Positions 19,163 through 27,603 of a stretch of DNA of 64,000 nucleotides are shown here, piece by piece; the stretch's first letter is position 1, and each line of letters opens with the position of its first letter. The DNA comes from Thermoguttaceae bacterium (GTDB taxonomy: Bacteria > Planctomycetota > Planctomycetia > Pirellulales > Thermoguttaceae). Below the pieces are notes generated by a model. That model was not told the origin of the DNA and did no database searches. It was given only the letters and a program-made list of their open reading frames with translations. The stretch covers positions 1-64,000 of the forward strand of contig JAFQXE010000038.1 in the NCBI GenBank assembly GCA_017407125.1, given 5' to 3'. The position numbers and the translations under genes were made by a program.

Positions 19163-20041
19163 ATGACAAGAAAAACACTGATTCTTTTGACGATTATTTT
19201 GGCTCTCCTGAGTTCTGCTCAGGCGGACTCGCAGGAAGAGAAAATCGCTCCTCAAAAGCCGGGCTGGGAACTCGTCTTTGAGGACAATTTCGATAACGGG
19301 AAAGTTTTGAGTCCGGAGAAATGGATCGACTCCTATCGTCCGGGTCGAGCGGAATACTCTGCGCTCAAATCCGGCAAGCCGAGCGACTTCAACGGCCTGA
19401 AAGCCAACTACGTCATCGAGAACGGGATTCTCAAACTCCGGGTCGATCGCGATCTTCCGAAACGCAAAGACGTTCAAACTCCGTGCGTTTCCTCGATTCA
19501 AACGTCGCGATGGACGTATAATCCCCAAACGGGAGAGTTCGGAACGCTCGATAAGTTTACGACGAAGTACGGGCTGTTTGAAGTCCGCTGCCGAATGCCG
19601 AAAGGAAGCGGCTTGCACAGCGCGTTCTGGCTCCTTCAGAAAGGCGCGCGCGAGCAGGAAATTTCGCCGGACGGGAAGCGCGGCAAAATCGGCGACGGCG
19701 TTGTGGAAATCGACATCTTCGAGATGCTGGGCAAAAAAGTCAACGCACGCATAAACGACTTCAACGTTCATTTCACGAAAAACGGTCATTACGAATACCA
19801 TTTCGACTTCGACTGTTCCCTGGAATTCCATACGTGGGGACTGAACTGGGAAGAAGGAAAGCTGACGTGGTATCTGGACGGCAAAGAGATTAACACGTAC
19901 GTCGGTCCTACGCCGCAGAGCGAAATGCTGATCCTTCTCGGGCTTTATCACAACTGCGGCTGGACAGGCCCGCTGGATCCGGAAATGCCGTACCCGCGGG
20001 ATTTCGAAATCGACTGGATTCGAGTCTGGAAGAAGAAATAG
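19163..20041 (+). CDS. Secreted GH16-family glycoside hydrolase
   Basis: The 292-residue protein has a Sec signal peptide at about 1-21. The fold signatures are WELVFEDNFD at the start of the jelly roll, a Trp-rich YGLFEVRCRMPKGSG strand, and the GH16 active-site motif EIDIFE. In that motif Glu182 is the expected nucleophile, Asp184 the helper and Glu187 the acid/base. The final strands contain HTWGLNW and WYLDGKEI, also typical. GH16 enzymes cut beta-1,3/1,4-glucans, agars or carrageenans, and the exact substrate is not readable here. It may serve polysaccharide use together with the sulfatase at 25064-26554. It stands alone downstream of a terminator. Confidence 0.9.
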   Translation: MTRKTLILLTIILALLSSAQADSQEEKIAPQKPGWELVFEDNFDNGKVLSPEKWIDSYRPGRAEYSALKSGKPSDFNGLKANYVIENGILKLRVDRDLPKRKDVQTPCVSSIQTSRWTYNPQTGEFGTLDKFTTKYGLFEVRCRMPKGSGLHSAFWLLQKGAREQEISPDGKRGKIGDGVVEIDIFEMLGKKVNARINDFNVHFTKNGHYEYHFDFDCSLEFHTWGLNWEEGKLTWYLDGKEINTYVGPTPQSEMLILLGLYHNCGWTGPLDPEMPYPRDFEIDWIRVWKKK

Positions 20042-20494
20042 ACATAGGCGAGCCGGGGTGCGAAGCCGCACGGGCAAATCTCACGCGGAGACGCGGAGGC
20101 GCGGAGGATGTTCGCGAAGTTTTAAAAACTTTGCGTTCTCTGCGTTCTTTGCGGCTTAAAATTCTGCGGCGAGCTTCGCTCGCGATCCGAGGAGTTTTTT
20201 GGCTGCGTATTTGTTGATTTCTACTTCCAACAAGGCGCCCGAGACAGACGCCATCCAGGGAAGGTTTTCGGCTTACGCAATATGGTATTTCCCCCTTCGA
20301 ACAAAGCGTAACTACGTTCGCTTCGCGAACTTCATTACCGCCTTCCATTTCTTCGGCGCTACGCGTCGCAACCTTCTTATTTTTCTTTTTTCTAAAATTT
20401 TTCTCCCCTGCCCTGTACATTTCATATAGAATCTGGTAAAATGGAATGAGTTGTAGATATCATTCAATCGCTTTTTCGAAATCAGGAGACGTTT
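20042..20494. other. Intergenic region made of dispersed repeats
   Basis: No gene is seen. It contains three CGCGGAG-type words near 20083-20107 and a TTTGCGTTCTCTGCGTTC-type stretch (about 20130-20155). A hairpin from GCGAGCTTCGCTCGC lies near 20170. A segment around 20228-20305 recurs at about 23215-23285 (shared words GCCATCCAGG, ACGCAATA, CCCTTCGAAC). A minus-strand copy of the GGCGGTAA repeat lies at 20305-20346. The bd-like gene's leader contains GAAATCAGGAGACG before the ATG. Confidence 0.6.
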
Positions 20495-21685
20495 ATGAAT
20501 CTTATATTTCCGGAATCGTTTCCCCTTTTGGGCGCAACGCTTGCCGACAGCGCCGGCGGGCTGCCCGCTCCTTTGTGGTTTATTCAGTTTTTTAAGATCG
20601 TCGGGTTTACGCTGCACGTGCTGATGATGAACCTCTGGTTTGTCGGGCTTCCGGCGGCGCTGGCGATGTTTATCGTCGGCGGGACGAGCGGTCGGGCGTG
20701 GTCGCGCCGGTTCTTCCAGCAGCTTCCGACGATTGTCGCCTTTGGCATCAACTTCGGAATCGTGCCGTTGCTGTTCCTTCAGACCGCGTACTACAAGGCG
20801 TTTTACACCGGAACGGTTTTGATGGCGTGGCCGTGGCTGCTGGTTTTGCTGTGGGTGATGATCAGCTACTACAGCGTCTACGTCGCGGCGTTTTCCGCCA
20901 AGGGTGAGCCGAAACCGCTGAAAAGCCAGTTGATCGTCTTTTTCGGCTCGCTGGCGTCGCTGTTCTTTATTATCGCCGGGCTGACGATGTCGACAGGTAT
21001 CACGTTCATGGCGTCTCCGCAAAGCTGGGACGCCGTTTGGGAATCGACTCAGGTCGGCGGCGCGACGCTGGGCACTGCTCTGCCGATTCACAACTACGTT
21101 GTCGTCTACCGCATTTTGACGATGCTGGGCATCGCCTTTGTAACAACCGGCGTTTGGGCGTTCTTCGACGGCGCCTGGCTGGGCGGAGCGGCGGGATGCT
21201 GCACGGATAAAACCTGCGCTGTCAATAAACCGTCGTGCTGCTGGCTGAGAGGCTTTTCGACCGTCATGGCGATTATCGGCGCGGCTATCGCAACGTACGC
21301 CTACAGGAAATATTTGGGGCTCGTTTCCGACCCGATTATCGAGGCGATTAACAGCCCCGGCAACGCGATTGTAACGTCGATTTCCAAGTACGTCTTCTGC
21401 ATTCCCGCCGGATTGCTGATTTTGATTTGTCTGGTTCCGTCTGGCTGCCGAAAGGCGCTGGCGCTGCTGACGTTTGTCGCTCAGCTGGGCGCAGTCGGCG
21501 TTTGGGCGACGGTTCGACAATGGATTCAGCATCTGGAAATCACCCCGGTTATGGACGCAGCAAAGATGCCGGAATCGGTTCAATGGTCGCCGATAATCGC
21601 GTTTTTGATTCTTTTCGTTTTCGGACTGCTGGTTTGCGGCTGGATTGTTTCCCGCGTCGTTGTCGGGTGCAAGACTGCCGAGTAA
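20495..21685 (+). CDS. Cytochrome bd-like multi-span membrane protein
   Basis: The 396-residue protein has about eight or nine membrane helices. The first helix region, KIVGFTLHVLMMNLWFVGLP, contains a histidine placed like the heme-binding His in helix 1 of CydA-type proteins. A long helix, FGINFGIVPLLFLQTAYY, follows. A soluble cysteine cluster around residues 233-249 (CC, C and CC in a short span) might bind a metal. An AGGAG box precedes the ATG. It lies 63 bases before a CydA-like gene with heme c and has a similar early topology, so the two are probably subunits of one bd-superfamily oxidoreductase. The assignment of this subunit is inference from topology and context. Confidence 0.65.
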   Translation: MNLIFPESFPLLGATLADSAGGLPAPLWFIQFFKIVGFTLHVLMMNLWFVGLPAALAMFIVGGTSGRAWSRRFFQQLPTIVAFGINFGIVPLLFLQTAYYKAFYTGTVLMAWPWLLVLLWVMISYYSVYVAAFSAKGEPKPLKSQLIVFFGSLASLFFIIAGLTMSTGITFMASPQSWDAVWESTQVGGATLGTALPIHNYVVVYRILTMLGIAFVTTGVWAFFDGAWLGGAAGCCTDKTCAVNKPSCCWLRGFSTVMAIIGAAIATYAYRKYLGLVSDPIIEAINSPGNAIVTSISKYVFCIPAGLLILICLVPSGCRKALALLTFVAQLGAVGVWATVRQWIQHLEITPVMDAAKMPESVQWSPIIAFLILFVFGLLVCGWIVSRVVVGCKTAE

Positions 21686-21748
21686 ATCGATATTTGAAAT
21701 CCCCTAATTAAAAAGCATTCAACATACATATAAATCAGGAGAACAGTT

Positions 21749-23062
21749 ATGCAATATCCGTGGTGGTACGTACCGATTTTAACCAGTCCGCTTGTCATTG
21801 CGGCAGTGTCCGTCATTCACGTTTTGGTAAGCCATTACGCCGTTGGCGGCGGTCTTCTTTTGGCGAGGGAAAACGCCTACGCCGTCAAGACGGGCGACGA
21901 GGAGTATCGAAAATACTGGAAGAGTCACACGAAATTTTTCGTCCTGCTGACCGTCGTTTTCGGTGCGATAACCGGCGTCGGAATCTGGTGGACGATTGGC
22001 TTGGCGTCTCCGCTGGCGACGCAGGCGCTCATTCAGACGTTCGTTTTCGGCTGGGCGATTGAATGGGTCTTTTTTGTCATAGAGCTGGCGGCGGCGTTCG
22101 CGTTCTATTATTACTGGGACAAGCTCGCCAAACGCGACCACGTTCTCATCGGCTGGGCGTACGCTCTGGCGGCGTGGATCAGCCTCGTTCTGATTACCGG
22201 AATCACAGCGTACATGATCAACGCCAAAGGGCTTTTCGGCGACTACGCTCAAACCGGCAACTTCTGGCACGCGTTTTTCAACGTCGAGTTCCTGCCGCAA
22301 ATGATCGCTCGAACCGGCGCGGCGCTGTTGCTGGGAACGCTGTACATTTTCGTTCACGCCAGCTGGACGATTAAAGAAAACGACGCGCTGAAGACAAAAG
22401 TCGTCCGAAGAATGATCGCCCCGTCAATTGTCGGCGCGCTTTTCCTCTTGGGCGGAATGGTCGCCAGCGTCGCCCTGTTCCCGCAAAATGCGCTCATGGC
22501 AATTGAACGCGCGGCAGCGCTGAACATCATGCTGGCTCTGACCGCCGGGTCGTTGGGGCTGCTGGCGGTTATGATTGTCTTTTTCGTCTTCCCGAAACCG
22601 CAGACGCTTACCCCGCAGTTTTCGCTCTGTCTGCTGTTTATCGCCTTTGCAGCATTCGCGTGCAGCGAGTTCATTCGAGAAGCGGCGCGAAAGCCCTATA
22701 TCGTCGACGGGCAGATTTTAGGCAACCAGATTGCCGTTTCTCAAATTGCCGACTGCCAGAAAGACGGCTTTTTGTCTCAGGGCGTCTGGACGAGCAAATA
22801 CATTCAGACGAAAGACGCCAATCCCGGCTTGGCTCTGTTCATGCACCACTGCAACGACTGCCACGCCTCGGACATGGGGCTTTCCGCCTTGAGCCTGCTG
22901 ACGTACGGCGAAACCAAAGAGCAGATTGCTGAAAAGATTAAACATCTCGACAAACCGAACGTCTCCATGCCGCCGTGGTGCGGAACGGACGAAGAAGCCG
23001 ACCAGCTGGCGGAGTACCTCGTTTCGATTCAGAGAAAAGAGGGAGAGAAACAGGCGAATTAA
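21749..23062 (+). CDS. Cytochrome bd-superfamily subunit I with C-terminal heme c
   Basis: The 437-residue protein has about nine membrane helices. Helix 1, VIHVLVSHYAVGGGLLLA, carries two histidines and a GGG. The helix 3-4 segments (GVGIWWTIGLASP, FGWAIEWVFFVIELAAAF) match the CydA-type quinol oxidase subunit I. A periplasmic C-terminal tail carries CNDCH, a single heme c attachment motif, and the late Met in VSMPPWC is a possible axial ligand. This is like the heme-c-bearing branch of the bd superfamily. It probably passes electrons from quinol, or accepts them from a c-type donor. AGGAG precedes the ATG by 7 bases. It forms an operon with the preceding gene. Confidence 0.8.
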   Translation: MQYPWWYVPILTSPLVIAAVSVIHVLVSHYAVGGGLLLARENAYAVKTGDEEYRKYWKSHTKFFVLLTVVFGAITGVGIWWTIGLASPLATQALIQTFVFGWAIEWVFFVIELAAAFAFYYYWDKLAKRDHVLIGWAYALAAWISLVLITGITAYMINAKGLFGDYAQTGNFWHAFFNVEFLPQMIARTGAALLLGTLYIFVHASWTIKENDALKTKVVRRMIAPSIVGALFLLGGMVASVALFPQNALMAIERAAALNIMLALTAGSLGLLAVMIVFFVFPKPQTLTPQFSLCLLFIAFAAFACSEFIREAARKPYIVDGQILGNQIAVSQIADCQKDGFLSQGVWTSKYIQTKDANPGLALFMHHCNDCHASDMGLSALSLLTYGETKEQIAEKIKHLDKPNVSMPPWCGTDEEADQLAEYLVSIQRKEGEKQAN

Positions 23063-23350
23063 TAATAGACGTAAGTGTCACGCTTGCGTCGGGGAATGCG
23101 GCGGCTTGACGCCGCCTTAACCAACGACCCGCTCTTTATCTTCGACGTAGCCGAAAACGCTCCCGGGGCGCGGATGAAGTCCGCTTTATTCCTTGACGGC
23201 TTTGCCGTCAAGTTGGCCCCCGGGGACGGGCGCCATCCAGGGGGCGTTTCCGACTAACGCAATACGTTATTTCACCCTTCGAACGTTATCGCCGCCCGGG
23301 AACTAACTTTCCCGGCTCGCCTTTCCATTCCCTTTCTTCCCTCGCCTCCA
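23063..23350. other. Intergenic hairpin-rich repeat region
   Basis: No gene is seen. Small perfect hairpins occur at 23170-23184 (GCGGA/TCCGC) and 23193-23211 (TTGACGGC/GCCGTCAA). The segment at about 23215-23285 resembles 20228-20305. Confidence 0.6.
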
Positions 23351-24877
23351 ATGATAACCCTCAAACGACTCGTCAGCGCTTTCGTTCTGTTCTTAATCGT
23401 TCCTCTTTGCGTCTGTTACTCAAAAAACGATGACGGCATTTTGAACTATGATCAGGATCCAGTGCGTTATTTTTCACGCGATATTGAACGCTTTGAAACC
23501 ATGTTCAGAACCAGATGGATTGATTTGAATTATCATACTTCGCATGGTGATAATGTCCTTCATTACGCGGCATTGAAAGGCGATCTCGACTGGGTTAAAC
23601 GAATTGTGGAAATGGGCGCAGACGTCAACGAAGCAGACAATAACGGCAGGACACCGCTGCTGTTCGCTGCAATTAAGGGAAAACTTGCGCTGGTTGAGTA
23701 TCTGGCTCAACAAGGCGCGGACGTCAACGTCAAAGACCCCGACAAAAAAACCGCGCTCCATTTTGCTGCTGAAGTCGGGGCTTTAGATCTTGTCAAATGG
23801 CTGGTCGAAAAGGGGCTGGACGTCAATGCTAAAGATAACGACATTGGTAAAAAAGCTGTCTTGCTGTACGCCGTCGAAAGCGATTCTTTAGAGTTGGTTC
23901 AGTGGCTGGTTCAACACGGCGCCGACGTCAAAGTTACAGATTACTATGGGCAAACCGCTTTGCAGTATGCTGTTAAAAAAAGCTCTCTGGAAATGATTCA
24001 ATGGCTGGTCAAACAGGGACTGGACGTCAACGTAACAGATAGTCACGGGAGTACGCTCTTGCATTACGCTTCTCAAAGAGCTTCTCTGGAAATCGTTCAA
24101 TGGTTCCTTGAACAGGGACTGGATATCAACGCAAAGGACTCGCTTGGTCATACGCCTATATTCTACACAGCTCGCAGCAATTTTCCAGAACAGGTTGAGT
24201 GGATGGTCGAACGCGGCGCAGATGTCAACGCAAAAGATAAGATTGGGTTATCCGTGTTTTATTATATTTGCGAAAATTTCCATTTAACGCTAAAAGAAAA
24301 GCAAAACCTTTTTCTTTGGCTCGACGAACACGGCGCGGATCTCAAAAAGAACGGCGCTGATGCGTTATTTCAGGCTGCTTTATTAGGCAATCTGGAACTG
24401 GTAAAGTGGCTGGTGGAACAAGGCGTAGACGTCAATAGCGTATTTCCAGATCATAAAACCGCATTGCATTTCGCCGCCCGAGGCGGCAATTTGGATCTGG
24501 CTCTGTGGCTCATTGAGCAGGGCGTAGACGTCAACGCTGAAGCGGACGGCGGCGAAGCCGCGTTAACGCTCGCCTGCGACTGCGACAAAATCGTTTTCGA
24601 CAAAAATAGTCTCAAAATGGTTCAGCTTCTGGTAGAACATGGCGCTATCGCCAATCCGAATCTGGGTAAAAAACTGTGTCCCTACTGGTACGAATTGTGG
24701 AAAAAACAAAGCAAATCCAGAACGGGCGTGAATTTTCCGCTGATTCGTTACCTGATGTTTCACGATCCAGTTTTTATTAGCGCCGTTACTGTAATATTAT
24801 TGACTGCTATACTCGCTTTGTTGTATTTCGTTTTAATTAAAAGAGCAAAGAAAAACGAACAAATCGAGACGGCGTAG
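23351..24877 (+). CDS. Exported ankyrin-repeat protein with C-terminal membrane anchor
   Basis: The 508-residue protein has a signal peptide at about 1-22. It then carries about a dozen ankyrin repeats of 33-34 residues, recognisable by phrases such as GADVNEADNNGRTPLLFAA and WLVEQGVDVN, spanning residues ~60-445. A single C-terminal helix (VTVILLTAILALLYFVLI, about 478-495) is followed by a basic tail, which suggests the ankyrin array sits outside the cytoplasmic membrane. No enzymatic domain is present, and it is presumably a protein-binding scaffold. The recurring DVN words reflect recent repeat expansion. A strong terminator follows. Confidence 0.9.
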   Translation: MITLKRLVSAFVLFLIVPLCVCYSKNDDGILNYDQDPVRYFSRDIERFETMFRTRWIDLNYHTSHGDNVLHYAALKGDLDWVKRIVEMGADVNEADNNGRTPLLFAAIKGKLALVEYLAQQGADVNVKDPDKKTALHFAAEVGALDLVKWLVEKGLDVNAKDNDIGKKAVLLYAVESDSLELVQWLVQHGADVKVTDYYGQTALQYAVKKSSLEMIQWLVKQGLDVNVTDSHGSTLLHYASQRASLEIVQWFLEQGLDINAKDSLGHTPIFYTARSNFPEQVEWMVERGADVNAKDKIGLSVFYYICENFHLTLKEKQNLFLWLDEHGADLKKNGADALFQAALLGNLELVKWLVEQGVDVNSVFPDHKTALHFAARGGNLDLALWLIEQGVDVNAEADGGEAALTLACDCDKIVFDKNSLKMVQLLVEHGAIANPNLGKKLCPYWYELWKKQSKSRTGVNFPLIRYLMFHDPVFISAVTVILLTAILALLYFVLIKRAKKNEQIETA

Positions 24878-24900
24878 AATCGGGCGGGGGTGGATAATAA

Positions 24901-24926
24901 AAAAGCGAGAGTTTTGCTCTCGCTTT
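24901..24926 (+). terminator. Rho-independent terminator
   Basis: AAAAGCGAGAG (24901-24911), a 5-base loop and CTCTCGCTTTT follow the ankyrin gene by 23 bases. The stem is symmetrical and could also act from the minus strand. Confidence 0.85.
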
Positions 24927-24956
24927 TCGTTTTATATATTAGGGTTTTCGCGGGTC

Positions 24957-25056
24957 GTTGGACAAGGCGGCGCCTAAGGGCGCCGCACTCCCCGTCCTTC
25001 GGCTCGTCTCGGCTTATTTGTAACACATTGGACAAAGCGACGGCAAGCCGTCGCAC
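24957..25056. repeat. Two tandem TTGGACAA-linked hairpin units
   Basis: Each unit starts TTGGACAA and carries a perfect hairpin followed by GCACTCC. The stems are GCGGCGCC/GGCGCCGC (24967-24986) and GCGACGGC/GCCGTCGC (25037-25054). They lie at the convergent end between the ankyrin and sulfatase genes. Confidence 0.65.
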
Positions 25057-25063
25057 TCCAAAA

Positions 25064-26554
25064 TTACAGCGGCGCAACGGTTCCGCCGGAGTTGTCCATG
25101 TACTCTCGGGCGCCGCCGGGAAGCTGGTCGGGGGCGATGTCGATCGCCTTCATTTCTTCTGCCAGTTCCGCCTTGAGCTGTTTGACGACTTCAGCGTACT
25201 TCGGGTCTTTGGCAACGTTGACGTTCTGTTTCGGGTCGGTCAGGTTGTCGTACAGTTCCACCTCGTCCGTGCCGGGGAAACACGCCAGCGTGTATCGGTC
25301 TGTTCTCAGCCCCCAATGCGGCGGCTGCGCTGTGTAACAGTAGAACAGACGGGATCGCCATTGAGCCGGCTGTTTGCCTTCCAGCAGCGGCAGAATGGAA
25401 ACGCCCTGCATGTTGGGCATATCCTCTTTCGCCGTTTTAGACTGGGCGATGTCGAGCAGCGTCGGGGCGAAGTCTGTATTGGAAACCAGCTGTTTGCAAA
25501 CGGATCCCGGCTTGATGTGTCCAGGCCAACGGACGACAAACGGCATGCGAATCGACTCGTCGAGAATGATTCGCTTGTCGTACAAGCCGTGCTGACCGAG
25601 CCAGTAGCCCTGGTCGGCGCAGTAGATAACGATCGTGTTGTTCGCCTGTCCCGTTTCGTCCAGATATTTCAGAATTCTGCCGACGTTGTCGTCGATGCCG
25701 CGAACGCAGCGGAGATAATTCTTCATCATGAACTGATAGGCGTCGCGCGTCTTCTGTTCGTAAGAATCTTTCGGGGACGTTTTGAACTGATGTTTGTGCA
25801 GCGGATAGTACAGACTGACAATCGTCGGGGTCGGCGTTTTGAGGAGCGGGGAGATGCTGCGGTCTTCAAACAGGTTGTCCGGCTCGGGAATTGTAACGCC
25901 GTCGAACATGTGTTCGTAACGGGGCGCGTAGTCAAACGGATAATGCGGCGCTTTGAAGTGCAACATCAGGCAGTACGGCTTACCCGTCTTTTCCTGAGAT
26001 TTGAGCCATTCCAGAGCGCGGTCTGTGTAGACGTCCGTTGCGTATCCCTGATACTGTTTGACGTCCGTTTCCGAGCGGAACTTGGGGTTGAAGTAAACGC
26101 CCTGATCGTGGACGATTTCGTAATGGTCAAACCCTTCCGGCGTGTTTTGCAGATGCCATTTTCCAATCAGCGCGGTGGAGTATCCCGCCTTTTGCAGAGC
26201 GGTGGAAACCCATTGACATTCCGAGGAAATCGCGGCAAAAAGACGTCTGACGCCGGTGCGGTGCGAGTACTGACCGGTAATAATGCTCGCCCGGCTGGGA
26301 GAGCAGAGCGAAAAGTTGCAGTAGACGTTGTCAAACCGAACGCCCTCGTTGGCTAACGTGTCTATATTAGGGGTCGAGACAACGCCCTTCAAATGCGGAG
26401 CCAGATGGCTGTATGCGGAAATCGCCTCCGACGCGTGGTCGTCCGACATAATATAGATTATATTAGGACGCTGTGACGCGGAGGAATCGACTGCCTCGTC
26501 CGCCAGAGCGTAAACGGGAACCAGAGCCAGCAGAGCAATAATGTATCTTAACAT
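25064..26554 (-). CDS. Exported sulfatase
   Basis: The 496-residue type I (formylglycine) sulfatase has a signal peptide at about 1-18. The metal-binding aspartates Asp38-Asp39 lie in YIMSDDHAS. The maturation motif CSPSR at 84-88 gives Cys84 as the residue converted to formylglycine. Later motifs include GKWH near 142 and a second Asp site in IYCADQGYWLG. It acts in the periplasm or outside, removing sulfate esters from glycans. It may act alongside the GH16 enzyme. The gene for its maturase is not in the window. The upstream TAT isomerase is on the same strand but separated by a hairpin. Confidence 0.93.
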   Translation of the reverse strand: MLRYIIALLALVPVYALADEAVDSSASQRPNIIYIMSDDHASEAISAYSHLAPHLKGVVSTPNIDTLANEGVRFDNVYCNFSLCSPSRASIITGQYSHRTGVRRLFAAISSECQWVSTALQKAGYSTALIGKWHLQNTPEGFDHYEIVHDQGVYFNPKFRSETDVKQYQGYATDVYTDRALEWLKSQEKTGKPYCLMLHFKAPHYPFDYAPRYEHMFDGVTIPEPDNLFEDRSISPLLKTPTPTIVSLYYPLHKHQFKTSPKDSYEQKTRDAYQFMMKNYLRCVRGIDDNVGRILKYLDETGQANNTIVIYCADQGYWLGQHGLYDKRIILDESIRMPFVVRWPGHIKPGSVCKQLVSNTDFAPTLLDIAQSKTAKEDMPNMQGVSILPLLEGKQPAQWRSRLFYCYTAQPPHWGLRTDRYTLACFPGTDEVELYDNLTDPKQNVNVAKDPKYAEVVKQLKAELAEEMKAIDIAPDQLPGGAREYMDNSGGTVAPL

Positions 26555-26593
26555 GGGAGTTGAGAAGGGATTTGGGAATAGGGAGTAGGGAAT

Positions 26594-26653
26594 AGTAAAT
26601 AACGCTTAGCATTTGGATGTAACATCAATCCTTGACGCTAAGCGCTATTTACT
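26594..26653 (-). terminator. Hairpin between isomerase and sulfatase genes
   Basis: AGTAAATAACGCTTAGC (26594-26610) is inverted against GCTAAGCGCTATTTACT (26637-26653), with single mismatches. It directly follows the isomerase gene on the minus strand. There is no clear U tract, so it may be a processing element rather than a terminator. Confidence 0.5.
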
Positions 26654-26679
26654 TTCAATTACACGCTAATTCAAAAAGC

Positions 26680-27504
26680 TCACGCGCCTTCTTTGACAAA
26701 GCCTTCCAGATCCAGTTTGACGGCTGTCATGCGATCCATCGGACCTTCGTATTCGATGGTGTAGACTTCGGTTCCGCCGACGGTCTTGCACAGTTCGAGC
26801 GCTCGCGCCCAGTCAACGCGGCCTTCGCCGATAATCTTGTTGTCGGATTCCTTGATGTGAATCGTCTTGGTGCGTCCCGGGTACTTGGCGATGAGCTTGT
26901 AGGGGTCAGCGCCCTTGTTGACGCAGTGTCCGAGGTCGATTTGAAGCTGGACGCACTTGCAGGAGTTGTCCGCGAAGACTTCCCAGCTGGAAAGACCCTT
27001 TTCCTGGTCAATGACGTTGAAGTCGTGCTGATGAGCGTGATAGCCAACGTACAAGCCGGCTTTTGCCGCTTCTTCCGCTGCCTTCGAGAAGTTCTCTGCG
27101 GCTTTCTTCCATCCGTCTACGCCGTCGTTGCCCATGCCGGGGCAAATGATGAACTTGGCGCCCAGTTCGACGTGGAATTCAATCGTCTTTTTGAGTTCTT
27201 CCAGATTCTCAATCTGACCGCGGCCGGTGTGCGAACCGGTGCAGAACAGACCAGCGTCGTCCTGGAATTTGCGGAGTTCTTTAGCTGTCTTTCCGCCAAA
27301 GCCGGCGTATTCAACGCCCTTGTATCCCATAGCCGCCAGTTCAGCAAACCGTTTGGCGGGATCGTTGGAAATGCCGCCAATGGAGTACAGCTGCAAGCAA
27401 ATCGGAATATTCTTTTTCTCTTCAGCGAACGAAAACGCCGGAGCAAACAGCGATCCCAACGCGAACGCGCCGGTTCCGAGCAATAAATCTCTTCTAGTAA
27501 TCAT
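26680..27504 (-). CDS. TAT-exported sugar phosphate isomerase/epimerase-like protein
   Basis: The 274-residue protein starts with a twin-arginine signal (MITRRDLLLGTGAFALG, Arg4-Arg5). The body is a TIM barrel of the AP-endonuclease-2 / xylose-isomerase-like group, with QLYSIGG, GVEYAG, GYHAHQHDF, QIDLGH and KTIHIKES providing the usual acidic and histidine metal ligands. Substrates of such exported proteins are unknown, although sugars or inositol derivatives are likely. AGGA precedes the ATG. It is a typical planctomycete partner of Gfo/Idh/MocA proteins, such as that at 9006-10262. Confidence 0.9.
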   Translation of the reverse strand: MITRRDLLLGTGAFALGSLFAPAFSFAEEKKNIPICLQLYSIGGISNDPAKRFAELAAMGYKGVEYAGFGGKTAKELRKFQDDAGLFCTGSHTGRGQIENLEELKKTIEFHVELGAKFIICPGMGNDGVDGWKKAAENFSKAAEEAAKAGLYVGYHAHQHDFNVIDQEKGLSSWEVFADNSCKCVQLQIDLGHCVNKGADPYKLIAKYPGRTKTIHIKESDNKIIGEGRVDWARALELCKTVGGTEVYTIEYEGPMDRMTAVKLDLEGFVKEGA

Positions 27505-27603
27505 TTTTGTAGTCCTTTTTGGGTTAAAGGGGGGGAAAGGGAAATAAGTGCATAGTGCGTAGTGCGTAGTGCTTAGGATTACGCCGTTTGCGCTATGTAC
27601 GAT

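Noticed and set aside
20312..21583. 423-codon minus-strand open frame
   Set aside because: Antisense to the bd-like membrane gene. The product is Arg/Gln/Asn-rich with no domain, and the plus frame has membrane helices and a ribosome site.
24890..26356. 488-codon plus-strand open frame
   Set aside because: Antisense to the sulfatase, which has the CSPSR active site, and it begins inside a terminator and repeats.
26632..27486. 284-codon plus-strand open frame
   Set aside because: Antisense shadow of the TAT isomerase gene.
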